Shown here: positions 10,435 to 21,139 of the stretch, piece by piece
Layout of the letters: each line of letters begins with the position of its first letter
Numbering within the stretch: the stretch's first letter is position 1
From: Agapanthus africanus
Lineage: Eukaryota > Streptophyta > Magnoliopsida > Asparagales > Amaryllidaceae
Direction: 5' to 3'
DNA: 64,000 nt
NCBI GenBank assembly: GCA_030015575.1
Contig: JASDDO010000016.1
Span: 104,861,241 to 104,925,240, forward strand
The notes under the pieces: generated by a model
The model's input: only the letters and a program-made list of their open reading frames with translations
Told to the model about the DNA's origin: nothing
The model's database searches: none
Program-made: the position numbers and the translations under genes

Positions 10435-13200
10435 ATATCACGCCTTAATCAAGATAATAATATGGAATATTGACCGAACCCGCTTGTTATACTGAGCTGG
10501 GGAACGTTGGTCCCGCTCCAACTTATAATTGTTATAAGACAGAGCAGGAAATAGAGGAATACCAGAATTCCTATGCCGCCTAAACGAAGAAAATGCATAT
10601 GATGCATCTCCTTCGGGTGTGTTCATTACAAAGAACTGTTTCTCTGTATTCTCTACGTCCTGGGTATTTGATACCGGATCAGGATCCCAGATATGTAATA
10701 TGTTACATAGGGCTACAAAAGGTAGAGAACTGAGAACGGGTGATAAGTTTCATGAGGCAGAAAACGGTGCAAGTGTTGCAGCCAAGTCTGTTGGTCACTG
10801 TCACCCTGTATTTCCAAATACATTGATTCTGAACAAATGCTATTAGATACCGAACCTGATATACAAAATCATATCAATCTCTTTATTTATTAAAGAAGGA
10901 TAAAATTTTGTATTGTTGGATAATGTTTTGAACATTTCCTATATCAAAAGTTGATCGGTTCATGCACGTTATCTAAAAGCATTGACGTTCTAAATCAAAC
11001 TACAGTTCTTAGTATACGGAACACACACAAGAGGAATATTTCAGAAATGAACGGATCCATCTTGAGGCATTATAGACTAGGTTATATCAATGCGACCTGA
11101 CTGGCTGATGTTACATTTAGATGCATATTTAAATTTGTTTGAAGTTACATCTTGTGAAACTTGCCAGTCATGTCACAAAGATAAGATGACCATAGCTCTG
11201 TTTACTGGAAACAGAGAAAGTGTTAGTAAACTCTTGGGGTGATACATGTTGATGTATGTAAGGTCCCCTGTCTACATATGCCAGGACCGGTTCCTTGTAC
11301 TTCGTTATATTCTCTGATAATCTCTCAAGATTCAGACATATGTTCCTGTTGAAACACAAGTCCGAACCTTTTGAGATATTCACAGAATATAAGTTAGAAG
11401 TAGAGAACCAACAACGGGTATAAGTATTATTTCCTTTGATGTGATCGAGGAGGAGAATACTTGAGCACGGAAATCCTGGACTATTCTAAATGAGAATGAG
11501 ATTCTCTCTCAGAATTACTCCTCCGTATACACCATGGCACGATGATATATCGGGGCGGAGCAGATACACCCTATTTGATATGGTGTGCTCTATAATGAGT
11601 ACTACTGAATTACCTTTTTCCTATTGGGTGTTATGCACTTGAGAAGTTGCATACCTATTGAATAGGGTTCCAATCAAATCAGTAGCCTACCGCTTCATAT
11701 ATGATATGGAAAGGGAAGAGCCCATATCTTAAGTTAGTTAAGATCTGGGGTTGTCCGGCCTATGTCTAAAAGAAAAATCCGGACAAGCTCGAGGCAAGGT
11801 CTGTTATGTAGAACTGGAAATGTTCCAGCTATACAAACTGCAGCTGATGATCTGGAAGAACCAAAGGATTCAATAGTTACCAACGAACCTCAGCCTCTCC
11901 GCCGATCTAGCAGGGTTCCTCACCCACCTGAGAGATACTTCGGTTTCTCTATGACAGTGGGAGCGAGGATTGCATCATGAGATGATGACCCAACTAGTTT
12001 CGAGCAGGCCATCAAGAGTAGGGACTCTGTAAGAATGGCTGGATGCTTAGCGATCTGAGATGGAATCCTTATACGCCAACAAAGTATGGACTTTAGTTTC
12101 TATATCTGAAGGGTTAAATCCCCGTCAGGAGCAAGTATATCTTGAGAAGATTACTTGGTGTACATGGAAGAGTTGAGACTTTCAAAGCTAGACTTGTTAA
12201 AGGTTTGCATCATTGACCAGGTATGGATCGTGATGAAACCTTTTCTAAGTAGCTATGCTTAAGTCCATCCAGATCCTACTTGCCACGGCTACATACCATG
12301 ACTACGATATCTAGCGGTTGGGTGCCATGACTGCTTTTCTAAGTGATATTTTAGAAGAGTGCATCTATAAGTACACAGCCAGAGGGCTTCGTAAACAGTG
12401 GGAGCAGCGGAAACGCATGCAAGATCTTTTATGTGATAGAGCAAGCATCGCGGAGTTGGAACGTATGTTTTGATGAATTAGTCAAACAGTTTGACATCAT
12501 CAAAATGGTAGATGAACCTTGTATATACAAAAAGGTAGTAGGGAGTATGGTGGTGATCCTCGTAGAGTACGTGGATGACATACTCTTGATAGGGAAGGAG
12601 TTTCCTATGCTACGCTCGGTCAATCTCCGCTTATCACAAGGATTCTCCAAAAAGGATCAAAGTGATACCTCCTAAATCCTGGGGTTTGGATCTATGAGAT
12701 AGATCTAAATGGATGTTAGGATTCTCACCAGCTGTATTAAGATGGTATCAATCGATCCTGGGGAGAATCACTGGAAGGGTTCCAGGATGATAAAGACGAC
12801 TGAATGTCAGTCACAGGCATTGTCTTTACCCTCAGTAAAGGGACGGTATATTGGAAGAGTTCCAAGCTAGATACCGTGGCATACTAGACGATAAAGGCTG
12901 GAAACATCGCTACTTAAGATGCTACCAAAGAGGCAGTCTGGGTGTATATTTGTTCATGAGATGAACTTAGTTCCTCCCATTGTGTGACAATGGAAGTGTG
13001 GCTTTGGCCCAGGAACCTCGGTCCCATCAGTGACCCAGACGTATTCTGAGGAAGCATCACCTGATCGTGGAGATGGTTAATCTCCAGGAGATCGAGATTA
13101 GGAGAGCAGACTCAGAAGACAACACGGCGGATCCACTCACAAAGGCCTTTTCCCAGAGAGAGACTATTATGGGATGGTTGACTATGAGATACTACAACCA
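10435..13200 (+). pseudogene. A1 pol pseudogene (protease, integrase, RT, RNase H)
   Basis: The position of the start codon used by C reads ATA here (10435-10437). The protease piece lies at 10619-10846 with FDTGSGSQIC (active-site DTG). Integrase remnants run 11140-11580. The linker frame 11762-11980 carries PLRRSSRVPHPPERYFGFS and ends early. RT lies at 12433-12675 with YVDD. Relative to C about 135 bp are missing between integrase and RT (near 11800), about 220 bp between RT and RNase H (near 12735), and about 95 bp at the start of RNase H, including the first catalytic Asp. All three deletions are shared with A2 and A3. Confidence 0.85.
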
Positions 13201-13221
13201 CTGCTACAGATGGCCCTAGTG

Positions 13222-13233
13222 CAAGTGGGAGAT
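13222..13233 (+). other. Polypurine tract of A1
   Basis: CAAGTGGGAGAT lies immediately before the 3' LTR, identical in A1, A2 and A3. Confidence 0.9.
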
Positions 13234-15432
13234 TGTTAGTTATATGTATGCCCTAGAGGCCATTACTGTACATAGGATGTATATTGTAGTGGATGCTGGG
13301 ACATATATAGGGAGGACTTTCTTGCTCGACATGATAGTATGCTATCTGGTTACTCTTTACCTTAACGTGTATACTGATTGTCTCTCTGTTACATGTTGGT
13401 AAAGCCCTTAGGATGTGTACTTGACTACCTGGACTATGATGCGGATCATACTAGTGGGGACATGGTAGCCCATAAGTACATCCTTCAAGGTCCCTAGTCG
13501 TGGGTGTATCGAGACGGGGCATCGATATACCAGAGTAGACTAGCGTATACCTTCTCGACCCATACAGATGGGCGATGGATGATCCCATATCCATTGGTGT
13601 TTGACATCAGAGATGATATACGGGTGCTCAGTAGAGACTGGGTACACTGGACGGACTCGCCGAAAACTCCCAGATGGTATTATACCTTACGTCAGATGGC
13701 AGTTCTCTGGTGACACTGGTACAGGTTAGTCTGTAGACCCGAGATCGTCATAGAGTCTTGTGTGATTCCCACTGTGCTTTGATTTCCACCTTACCACGTC
13801 CAACAGGGCGTGCAAAACGGTGGTTTTTGGGTACAGTCCCGAATCACATGGAGGCAATGAGCGATAGGAGGGGATTCGTCTCTCCCGGTATAGGGAGTTG
13901 ATGTTGCACTGTGTTCGATTGGCTATAACCGGAAATCCCTGGCCAGGGTTGCTGAGATTTACTGGTAAGTGTTACCAGTAGTATCTCGAACTATTATAGA
14001 CCTCATATTGACACAACTTATCGAGCTACTGGGGTCTGACGTTTACCACCCCTAGGCGAGATATGCGACATATCAGACGAACAGACCGGACTGTACGGTA
14101 AGTGTTACTGGTTGGATTCACAGGAGTATGAGCGGGCTTGCTAGTCGATCTTCTAATCGCTCAATACCCGGGTGGCCGTTACGTTTAGCAGACCGCTTGC
14201 GGCTTGTGGGTGCTTGATATGATCAGCACCTGCTGCCGGCGTATTGACGAGTCTTTAGAGTCCTACAAAGAGGTTTCCTGGCTCAAGCGAAACGAAATAG
14301 GAGCGCATATGAGATATGTGCGGGACCGAGAATAATGCGTGTATGTGATACCGTATTTTATTCTCGCGATGAATGTATCGATTGGTTGTATGCGATATAA
14401 CCTAGTTATCGAATCGAGGATTGATTCGATAAGTCGATACATTGGATATTAGTCGGTCATATGCGATGTGACCGGATCGTTAAATCAAGTGTTGATTTAA
14501 TGATTTAATGTATAATTATATATTTGATATATTACTTTACATTAACTAGTATTTTTTCACTTAAGATGGATTTTCTCACTTGATGTGCACATTGTATATA
14601 TGGTATAGTTTTGTGCACTAGTTTGTATCATGTTTGATGATACATGCAAACTTGGGTGTGTATGATTAAACCATGGTTATGTTAATGGTTTGGGTTTTGA
14701 TTTACTTATTTATTTATTCTCTTAATTCGTTTTTGGCAAAAAGAGAAATGGTGGCTTGCTTTGTTTTATAGTTGAAGCTTCATGAAGCTTTGAAAAAGTC
14801 TACCATTTTTGTTTCATGCTAAACCTAACCATTCACCTAACCTTAGTTTATTCTCTACACTTAACCATGGTTGCTAATATGATAAGAATGACTTATTTTC
14901 TATTTTCCAATAATCTTATCATATTCTTTTTCTTCTTCTTCTTCTTCTTCAAGAAGAAAGAAGTTTGCTAGCTTCAATGGTGACTTGAGAAAAAGAGTGA
15001 GAAATCCAATTCTAAAGTGAACCCACTTCCTATTTCTTCATCCTCTACCACTTGCCATGTAGTATAGGGTGTTTTCTTCACAAGTTTCATGATTTGGTGA
15101 AGTCGGAGCTTGATCTTGTGTTGCCTCGACGTAGATCATCTTCGGCATCGAAGTCGACAACCTAGCCCGATCATTTCTTCGATGAAACCACCGCGAGAGT
15201 CCGGGATCCGATGGGTACAGCGGAGGGACTTCATCACGGAGCTATGGAGGTGGAGGACCGGATCTACAAAGGTTGTATTTCCGTTCACTTATTAGTTAAG
15301 TTGTTAACTAGTTGCATGTTTCGCCTAATCTCTAGTCAACAATCGCATTAGGGTTTCTCGGAACCGGAAATTTTTGAATTTGGCATGGTTGATGCCTTGT
15401 GAGAACTCATTAGTGTGCCTAGGAACCCTACA
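13234..15432 (+). repeat. A1 3' LTR (2199 bp)
   Basis: TGTTAGTTATATG to AACCCTACA, nearly identical to 5000-7195. It ends at the GGTTT target duplication. Confidence 0.95.
14304..14504 (+). other. LTR hairpin array (A1 3' LTR)
   Basis: In order: CGCATAT/ATGTGCG (14304-14322); CGAGAATAA/TTATTCTCG (14327-14335, 14358-14366) enclosing GTAT-GTG-ATAC; an outer 10-bp stem AATGTATCGA/TCGATACATT (14372-14381, 14434-14443) enclosing GGTTGTA-TGCGA-TATAACC (14384-14402) and TTATCGAATC/GATTCGATAA (14406-14415, 14423-14432); CGGTCATA-TGCGA-TGTGACCG (14454-14474); and a 12-bp stem with loop AGTGT (14476-14504). The last two recur in C with compensatory changes and the same loop length. Confidence 0.8.
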
Positions 15433-15437
15433 GGTTT

Positions 15438-17164
15438 CATCAGAGAAATGGATGGGCTAGGTCGTTGACTTTGATGCCGAAGATGATCTACGTCGAGGCG
15501 ACTCAAACTCAAGCTCCACCTTCACTAAGTCATGAAACTTGTGAAGATAACACACTCTACTACATGGCAAGTGGTAGAGGATGAAGAAATAGGAAGTGGG
15601 TTCACTTTGAATTTGGATTTCTAACTTGGAATCATCACTTGGAAATTTCTAGCAAGCTTTCTTCACCTCTTGAAGAAGATGAAGAAGAAGAAAGAAAAAG
15701 AATTATGAATTATTTTCAAAAAGAAAATCAAGTGATGGTTATCATAATGCAACCATGGGTGAGTTTAACTAGTGTAAAGACTAAACTAGGGTTTAGGTGA
15801 ATGGTTAGGTCAAGTAAAGAAACAAAATGATCAAAGCTATTCAAAGCTTCATGAAGCTTCAAATAAAATCCAAAGAAAGCCACCATTTTATATCTTACCA
15901 AAATGAATAAATAAATAAATGAATAAATAAATTAAAACCCTAACCATTTACCTAAACATGGATAAAAGCATACACACACCTAAGTTTGCATGTATCATCA
16001 AACATGATACAAACTAGTGCACAAAACTATATCATATATATAATGTGCACATCAAGTGAGAAAATCCATCTTAAGTGAACAAATACTAGTTAATGTAAAC
16101 TAATATATCAAATATATAATTATACATTAAATCATTAACTCAACACTTGATTTAATGATCCGGTCATATAGCATATAAACGACTAATATCAAGTGTATCA
16201 ATGTATCAAATCAACACTTGATTCGGTAACCCGGCTATATCATATATAACCGTCTAATGATACAAATCGCGAGAATAGAATACAGTATCACATACTGGTA
16301 TTATTCTCGGTCCCGCACATATCTCATATTCGCTCTTATTTCGTTTCGCTTGAGCCAGGAAACCTCTGTGTAGGACTCTAAAGACTCGTCAATACGCCGG
16401 CAGCAGGTGATGATCATATCAAGCACCGACAAGCCGCAAGCGGTCTGCTAAACGTAACGGCCACTCGGGTATTGAGCGATCAGAAGATCAACAAGCAAGC
16501 CCGCTCACACTCCTGTGAATCCAACCAGTAACACTTACCGTACAGTCCGGTCTATTTGTCTGATATGTCGCATATCTCGCTTAGGGGTGGTAAACGTCAG
16601 ACCCTAGTAGCTCGATAAGTCGTGTCGATATGAGGTCTATAACAGTTCGAGAAACTACTGGTAACACATACCAGTAAATCTCAGCAACCCTGGCCCGGGA
16701 TTTCCGGTTATAGCCAATCGAACACAACACAACATCAACTCCCTATACCGGGAAAGACGAATCCCCTCCTATCGCTCATTGCCTCCATGTGATTCGGGAC
16801 TGTACCAAAAAACCACCGTTTTGCACGCCCTCTTGGATGTGGTAAGGTGTAAATCAAAGCACAGTGGGAATCACACAAGACTCTATGACGATCTCGGGTC
16901 TACAGACTAACCTGTACAAGTGTCACCAGAGAACTGCCATCTGACGTAAGTTATAATACCATCTGGGAGTTCTCGGCGAGTCCGTCCAGTGTACCCAGTC
17001 TCCACTGAGCACCCGTATATCATCTCTGATGTCAAACACCAATGGATATGAGATCATCCATCGCCCATCTGTATGGGTCGAGAGGGTATACGCTAGTCTA
17101 CTCTGGTATATCGATGCCCCGTCTTGATACACCCACGACTAGGGACCTTGAAGGATGTACTTAT
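15438..17164 (-). repeat. A2 left LTR, piece 2
   Basis: Continues piece 1 after A1 and its duplicated GGTTT (15433-15437). It aligns with 27330-29048 of the right LTR. It ends at CTTAT (17160-17164), the target of the G3 insertion. Confidence 0.92.
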
Positions 17165-17599
17165 TGTAACACCTTAGAATGTGTTTTGTAGCTAATTATA
17201 TTTTAATGTATGGTTTTTAATAAAAAGTTTACCAAATTAAGTTTTAAATATTTTATCTTATTTAATGGGTATTTTATTAGAATTTTTTTAGGCACACACA
17301 CACTTGTGCATGATAAACTAGGGTTTAGAGATGGGTTAGACCATGATTTAGCTAGCATGATGGATTAACCCATTCACTTTAAGCTAATTAATTCTTATTA
17401 GGTGTTTTGGGTTAAATAGTTATGGTTGTTTTAAAAATTAAAATGAATTTGGAAAAGGGTTTTATTATTGGTTTGAAGTGTTGACTTGTGTGAGAGAGAG
17501 GGCATGGGGAGCATGGTGTGAACCATGCCTCATTAATGAGGCACGAGAAATAGAGGGAGAGGTTAGTGTTACTCTCATTTCTCTCACTCTCACACAAAC

Positions 17600-17765
17600 A
17601 CACACACACTCACACGCTGAAGCAGCAGCAAGCAGCAGGAACAACAACAACAACAACAACAACAACATCTTCAGCAGCAGCAGCATCATCATCAGCATCT
17701 TCAACAGCATCAGCAGCAACTTCTAGAGCAGCAGTAGGAGCTCCAGCAACTGCAGCAGCCATCAT
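17600..17765 (+). repeat. Trinucleotide-rich tract (CAG/AAC/ATC) in G3
   Basis: CACACA runs followed by GCAGCAGCAAGCAGCAGG, an (AAC)n run, CAGCAGCAGCATCATCATC and more. It gives Q-, N-, T- or S-rich frames in all phases. G2 has the equivalent tract on the other strand at 4560-4735. Confidence 0.9.
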
Positions 17766-18624
17766 CTCCTCCACACACTTCTTCTCTTGCTTCCTTGGGT
17801 TCCTTAGGGTATTATTCTGAGCTCTTTCCCTAGTTTTCCTAGCTTGTGTGTGGATTAGCTTCGATTAGTGTTAAATTAGCTAGTTTAGTGCTAATTAGGG
17901 TGATTTGTGTGGAACTTTGTTTATGTGGTGATTGTGTTGGTAAACCCTATTTGTTTAAGTGTTGTTAGGGTCACTTTAACTGAGAATTTCCCTGGATTAC
18001 ACTAAAATACCATAGGGTTTGTGTTTTGTGCAAATTGTCGTTTTTATACGATATATTGGCAATCTGTGAATCTGCTTTTGACCCGGGATCTTCAGGTTAA
18101 AATTGAGAAGACTAGAGCATGTACACTAGGTATAGAGCACACCACATGAACACGAGACCTCCTCTCCCTACCCAGGCCGCCAATTAAGTCATTCTGGCCG
18201 CAAATTGCGGCCAGGAAGGGGAGTGGGGTGCTGGGGTTTTAGGAATGGTTGTCTGCAGTGTATTGTACTGTTTTGGCATGTCTAGTTTTGTAAGATTTGA
18301 CCTGTAGGAAAATCTGGGACTATATATCGTATTTGGTGTCCGTTGTGTTTGCGCGATACGCGCGATACGTGAGTGAGTTCTGTGATCCAGCGTATCGCGG
18401 CGTGTCGCGATGGTTTTAGACGCGTACACACACGATTCAGCGTATCGTGCACACGCGCGTTTAGTTCGCGACGCGAGTTTCTCGTTTTGGTTCGATATCG
18501 CGTTTTGCGAGATATTTGGCTTATATATGATTTCCATGTCTTATTTGCAGGTTTGCAGGCAGGGATTACGGATACTGCTACAGGGGGGAGCAGATAGTAG
18601 GATTCACCTAGCGTGGAGTATAGG

Positions 18625-18682
18625 TGAGTAGATTTAACATCTACAGGGGAATCGCCTGCATGGCGTTATGCGTCTGGGCTAG
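18625..18682 (+). other. Conserved 57-nt LTR block (G3 copy)
   Basis: GAGTAGATTTAACATCTAC followed by AGGGGAATCGCC and GCATGGCGTTATGCGTCTGG. Almost unchanged in G1 (63443-63499) and B (43174-43228 and 49795-49849, minus strand), while flanking LTR sequence differs. Hairpins: GTAGAT-TTAAC-ATCTAC (18628-18644) and CGCC-TGCAT-GGCG (18653-18665). Confidence 0.8.
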
Positions 18683-18787
18683 GATTCAAATACCTGTCGC
18701 ACATTCTACGTCATTGTAGAATTGCACCTTTACTTTATTTCCTTGATATAGTTATACTGTGACTAGCAGCCGTAGGACACTGCACAT

Positions 18788-18848
18788 ATTATTGACGGTT
18801 CATGTTGCACGAGCACGGATTGTATGCTACACACACACCGTCAATAAT
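18788..18848 (+). other. 12-bp stem hairpin in G3 LTR
   Basis: ATTATTGACGGT (18788-18799) pairs perfectly with ACCGTCAATAAT (18837-18848) around a 37-nt loop containing GCACGAGCAC and TGTATGC. The same hairpin in G1 (63617-63677) has a T-A to C-G compensatory pair. B carries it at 49629-49687 (minus), with a G.U pair. Confidence 0.8.
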
Positions 18849-20886
18849 TGCCATATCACACACTAACCATTATTGATACTATTGTTTACCACACATGACA
18901 TCTAGCTTATCGGTATACCTATAGTGTATCATACCTTTAGTGATAGGTACACATACACCTTGCGATACAGCTACAGGTATACCTTGCACATATTTTACTT
19001 ATACCCAGGGGGGTATACGACATCAGTTCTTATAGGTAGATACATATACATTGCTACACCTGTATGTTACACACATATTCAGTTGCAGTTACATATTTAC
19101 CTTTACTGGTGTTACTTAGCTGTACCTTATTGGTTTCGCATACATCTGGTTTCAGCTATATATTCTCATTTATATGCTCGCATTTCAGATATATCGCATA
19201 TATTTATTCCTGGATTTGCGCATTGTTATTGGGATTTTAGATGATGTTTTCTGGATTTGGGAACCGCGGGAGTTCATGAAATTATGCATACATTGAAAAA
19301 CCCGGTTTCCTTGATATGATATTTGCGCGTCCACCATGAGCTTTATCGGTGCTGATATGTATATACCCCTACGAGGAGGCGTCGAGGCCGTAGAGGGTAC
19401 ATGGTGGGGCCCGGTATGGTTCCCCTCGGCAAGAAGATCGATGGATTTTGTCGATTGAGCCTGGAGGCGGGCGAGTACCTACCGGTGACAGTACCCATGA
19501 CTCGGCGGGGGATCACGGAGACACCGTTTGGAGTCATGTACGTATGCATACGTCGAAAGGCGAGGGTCAGAGCTAGGCACTCGTGCTTTCAGGATAGCGT
19601 ATGATACGTGGTCAGGATTTCTGTGTCGATGCTTGGCACACTGTTTTCATGATATGTCTTTTAATACCTTTGTATATATAACAGGGGATTTAGCCGTTGT
19701 TATATATACCCTTACACCAATATTAGTGGAATGGGACGCTAATATATGTGTATTGCCCCCATCATATTTATTTATATATGTATACCTATAGGATGTTAGA
19801 AACTCACTTGAGATTTGACTTGGGATATAGGTGATTCATTGACATTGGATATTGGATATGAAAGAGATTGTTGATTTGTACATTCGAGATATAGGGGAGC
19901 TACTCGATATTGTACATTGAGGTGATGTGAGACTTATATGATGTGAGAGCCCAGTTTGGGGGCTGATTTGAGGATTTTGGATTTTAGTGTCTTGATGGAT
20001 TGTGATCCTGCCACGATGTCAGGTTTCCGTGGAAATGACATATTCCACCCTATACCTCACCCTTATCTATTTTATGCACAGTTTCATATATTGGTAGTAC
20101 CTGTTAGTGTACCCTTATGATAGTTGCATATTTACATTCTCATATCCCTACTACATGGTTATTGCATATTATTGTCATGTTACTATTGCTTCACATATTG
20201 ATTGTACCTGCTAGTGTACTCTCCTTTATTCAGCATTTGCATGACATGTTATTACTGTAATCGCATATCTTAGATTCATGCTGTACGTGCATTCCTGCGA
20301 TTACCTGCATATGTTTTATACTATTCACGAGTTGGCAACTCACCCCCGTTGTACCACAGGTGTTTCAGGTTGTTCCCCAGAGTAGTCGAGGCAGGCTATT
20401 CAGCTATTTATCTTTTGCCACAGATACCGCATCAGCTCACAGTATACCGTTTTGCTTAGGTGGGTTAGATGATTATCTGTATTTCCTATTGTACATTCGT
20501 TGTATCTGTACTCTCCATCTACTATTGTATTGTTGACTTAGAGACTTGGTGAGGACGTTATTGTATATTCATTGTGGATTTGTTGTCTTTTATATACAGC
20601 CTTCTCTCTATTGTCTTTATTTCTTCGCTACGGCGTCGTATATTTGTATTGTATTCATCTTGGCTAGTCTTTACAAAAAGGGGCTGTTGCTAAAATTTTA
20701 AAGAAATAAAGTAGGACTTTTAAAGAATTTGGGTTGTGATTTCAAATGTTTCAAAATCTTATATTATCTTTTCCGTATTTTTATGGTTTAGATTTCTGGG
20801 TTTTGGCTTTCTTTTACTACGTTACGTCTTAGGGCGTTGCGTAGTACTAGGGCCGTCACGGGCCAATTTCGGGTCGTAACACTTAT

Positions 20887-21124
20887 GGACTACCATGTCC
20901 CCACTAGTATGATCCTCATCATAGTCCAGGTAGTCAAGTACACATCCTAAGGGCTTTACCAACATGTAACAGAGAGACAATCAGTGTACACGTTAAGATA
21001 AAGAGCAACCAGATAGCATACTATCATGTTGAGCAAGAAAGTCCTCCCTATATATGTCCCAGCATCCACTACAATATACATCCTATGTACAGTAATGGCC
21101 TCTAGGGCATACATATAACTAACA
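20887..21124 (-). repeat. A2 left LTR, piece 3 (U3 end)
   Basis: Last 238 bp of the LTR, after G3 and its duplicated CTTAT (20882-20886), ending TAACTAACA at 21124. Confidence 0.92.
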
Positions 21125-21136
21125 ATCTCCCACTTG
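21125..21136 (-). other. Polypurine tract of A2
   Basis: Plus strand ATCTCCCACTTG, the reverse complement of CAAGTGGGAGAT, next to the LTR boundary. Confidence 0.9.
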
Positions 21137-21139
21137 CAC

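Larger units (their letters stand above)
5000..15432 (+). mobile_element. Copia A1, full-length, inserted in A2 LTR
   Basis: Complete 10,433-bp element: LTR 5000-7195, PBS 7197-7208, leader, degenerate protease-integrase-RT-RNase H, PPT 13222-13233, LTR 13234-15432. Perfect target duplication GGTTT (4995-4999 and 15433-15437). The two LTRs differ by a few substitutions and a 3-bp length change, so insertion is fairly recent. The coding part is nevertheless heavily broken, with the same breaks as A2 and A3, showing it was already dead when it inserted. Confidence 0.95.
17165..20881 (+). mobile_element. G3: solo gypsy LTR (3717 bp) in A2 LTR
   Basis: Starts TGTAACACC and ends GGGTCGTAACA, flanked by a perfect CTTAT duplication (17160-17164 and 20882-20886). 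No primer site, polypurine tract, coding region or second LTR is present, so it is a solo LTR left by LTR-LTR recombination. The 3' 400 bp closely resemble the B LTR (CCAATTTCGGGTCGT end). The first 800 bp match G2. It includes a trinucleotide tract, the conserved 57-nt block, a covarying hairpin, and AATAAA at 20705-20710 as a possible polyadenylation signal. Small frames in it are not genes. Confidence 0.9.

Noticed and set aside
17566..17820. Serine/threonine/alanine-rich or leucine-rich ORFs over the trinucleotide tract (also 17465-17719 minus, 4531-4770 minus)
   Set aside because: Open in several frames at once because the DNA is a repeat; no domain and no codon structure.
18184..18537. 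117-codon minus-strand ORF within G3 (and overlapping plus-strand frames) as a gene
   Set aside because: Lies in LTR sequence, overlaps other frames, has no recognisable motif and is not kept in B or G1.
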